NCBI GenBank assembly: GCA_023435545.1
Contig: JAEYRQ010000654.1
Span: forward strand, 1 to 7,710
DNA length: 7,710 nucleotides
DNA from: Pseudomonadota bacterium
GTDB lineage: Bacteria; Pseudomonadota; Alphaproteobacteria; Rhizobiales; Tepidamorphaceae
Direction: 5' to 3'
Of the stretch, positions 6,524 to 7,710 are shown piece by piece. The notes under the pieces were generated by a model. It ran no database searches. It worked only from the letters and a program-made list of their open reading frames with translations, and had not been told where the DNA came from. Numbering within the stretch: the first letter of the stretch is position 1; each line of letters starts with the position of its first letter. The position numbers and the translations under genes are program-made.

Positions 6524-7710
6524 CGTGCGGCCTCGATGCGGTTGAGCGCCACCTCGGCCTTCAGGAGGCTGGTCGAGCCGTCCTGGTACTTGACCTCGAT
6601 CTCGGTGGTCAGCGTGTCGTCGCCCCGGTAGAGCGCCTCGATAATCTGTTCGTAGCGGGCGTGGATGTGCTCGCGGCGGAGCTTGCGGGAGCGGGTCAGC
6701 TCGGCCTCGTCGGCGTCGAGCTCCTTGGGCAGGTTGGCGAAGGCGGCGACGCGGGCGCCGGGGTCGACCAGCGCGTTGACCCGCTCGATCACCTTGCCGA
6801 TCTCGGCCCGGATCGCGGGCAGCTGGCTCAGCTCCGGGAAGGTGCCGAAGGCGAGGCCCTGCATCTCGGCGAAGCGCCCTGCGATCTGGGCGTCGATATT
6901 GACCAGCGCGACGACGCGGTCTCGCGTCTCGTCGCCGATGACGATGGCGTCGCGGATCATCGAGGAGGCGCGCAGGTGGTTCTCGATGAACTGCGGCGGA
7001 TAGGTCTGGCCGCCCTTGAGCCTGCGCAGGTCCTTCAGCCGGTCGAGGAAGATCAGTTCGCCATTCTCGTCGACCCTGACCGCGTCGCCGGTCTCGTAGC
7101 CGTCCTCGGCGAGCCCCATGCCGCGGGTCGAGTCCTCGTCGTCGAGATAGCCGGAGAAGGCGAGGACCCTGAGGCGGAGCTGGCCCTTCTCGTCGACCCA
7201 TCCCTGCATCGGACCGGTGATGGTCGGGTCGGAGGGCATGAACGAGCCCATCGTGCCGGGGTTCTTGCTGCCGGGACGGTGGGTGGAGATCAGGCCGAGC
7301 TCCGAGGAGCCGTAGAGGTTGCCGAGCGGCACGCCGAAGGCGCGGAACCGCTCGAACAGTTCCGCCGACAGACCCGACCCGCCCGACAGCACGGCGCGGG
7401 CGCGGGTGAGGCCGAGCAGGTCGCGGATGCCCTTCAGCACGAGCTGGTCGGCGAGTGGCCAGACGATCAAGCGGTCGAGCGGGCCGCCGTCGCCGCGCAT
7501 CCGGGCGAGGCCCTGCCTGAGACCCCAGTGATAGAGGCGGCGGCGCAGAGGCCCGGCGTCCATCATCCGCGCCTCGACGTCGGAGGCCTGCATCTCCCAC
7601 TGGCGCGGCGTGAACATCAGGAACTGCGGGCCGATCTCGCGCAGGTCGTGCTGGATCGTCTCCGGCTTCTCGGCAAAGTGCACGACCATCGGCGCGAGCA
7701 GCGGCAGGGC
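6520..7710 (-). CDS. AMP-forming acyl-CoA synthetase (long-chain fatty-acid-CoA ligase-like), C-terminal part; 5' end outside window
   Basis: Adenylates a carboxylic acid with ATP and transfers the acyl group to CoA, in the cytoplasm. The frame is open to the right edge, so only the last 396 residues are seen; the Met at 7689 is internal, because family-like sequence (AEKPETIQHDLREIGP) starts just after it and a complete member is usually above 600 residues. In the visible part: YGSSE at residues 133-137 (the YGxTE adenylation motif), YETGD at 205-209 with the ribose-binding Asp, the hinge motif DRLKDL at 223-228 followed by KGGQTYPPQFIE, and PKELDADEAELTRSRKLRR at 328-346, where Lys343 is the likely A10 catalytic lysine. 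The ATP-binding P-loop lies outside. This variant, with DR in place of GR at the hinge and the PKELDADEAELT tail, belongs to the ligase group commonly encoded inside livGHMF clusters. The stop overlaps the livH start by ATGA, implying translational coupling. Acyl substrate unknown; the 'long-chain' name may be wrong. Confidence 0.93.
   Translation of the reverse strand, partial: ALPLLAPMVVHFAEKPETIQHDLREIGPQFLMFTPRQWEMQASDVEARMMDAGPLRRRLYHWGLRQGLARMRGDGGPLDRLIVWPLADQLVLKGIRDLLGLTRARAVLSGGSGLSAELFERFRAFGVPLGNLYGSSELGLISTHRPGSKNPGTMGSFMPSDPTITGPMQGWVDEKGQLRLRVLAFSGYLDDEDSTRGMGLAEDGYETGDAVRVDENGELIFLDRLKDLRRLKGGQTYPPQFIENHLRASSMIRDAIVIGDETRDRVVALVNIDAQIAGRFAEMQGLAFGTFPELSQLPAIRAEIGKVIERVNALVDPGARVAAFANLPKELDADEAELTRSRKLRREHIHARYEQIIEALYRGDDTLTTEIEVKYQDGSTSLLKAEVALNRIEAAR

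Noticed and set aside
5729..6631. Open frame on the plus strand, 300 codons, opposite livH
   Set aside because: Same mirror effect as above; it also runs over the ligase-livH junction.
6524..7600. N-terminal extension of livH giving a 658-residue fused protein
   Set aside because: The upstream part is Arg/Pro/Ala-rich and overlaps the ligase frame, which carries real motifs; the livH product begins naturally at the ATG at 6523 with a normal family length.

Overview
The window is a stretch of GC-rich DNA in which every supported gene lies on the minus strand, so the genes read from high to low coordinates. Strong third-position GC bias, ATG starts with modest Shine-Dalgarno sites, and a substrate-binding protein with a cleavable signal peptide but no lipobox cysteine point to a Gram-negative bacterium. 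An alphaproteobacterium (Hyphomicrobiales or Rhodospirillales type) is the best guess; this is inference from composition and gene order, not a marker gene.

Layout in transcription order: (1) the C-terminal 396 residues of an AMP-forming acyl-CoA ligase, entering from the right edge (7710-6520); (2) livH-type permease (6523-5624), overlapping the ligase by an ATGA; (3) livM-type permease (5620-4568), 3 bp later; (4) a periplasmic substrate-binding protein (4510-3317) after a 57-bp gap with small hairpins and a strong ribosome binding site; (5) livF-type ATPase (3289-2492); (6) an acyl-CoA carboxylase carboxyltransferase subunit of the methylcrotonyl/geranyl-CoA carboxylase type (2443-842); (7) the first 278 residues of its biotin carboxylase partner (834-1), leaving by the left edge. 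Gaps are -4, 3, 57, 27, 48 and 7 bp, with no convincing terminator or promoter, so this looks like one operon whose promoter lies right of the window. The second ATPase (livG) is absent and probably lies upstream of the ligase.

How the genes may work together: a branched-chain-amino-acid-type (HAAT) ABC importer brings in an organic acid, the ligase makes its CoA thioester, and the biotin-dependent carboxylase carboxylates that thioester or a product derived from it. In the known MCC and GCC pathways carboxylation removes the block that a beta-methyl group poses to beta-oxidation. The substrate here is unknown. Leucine as the transported ligand is not supported by anything except family names.

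The most interesting points are the fusion of import, activation and carboxylation in one operon, and a carboxyltransferase that departs from its family at two normally well-conserved stretches, suggesting a different acyl-CoA substrate. There is no RNA gene, mobile element, CRISPR array or long non-coding stretch; the longest intergenic gap is 57 bp.
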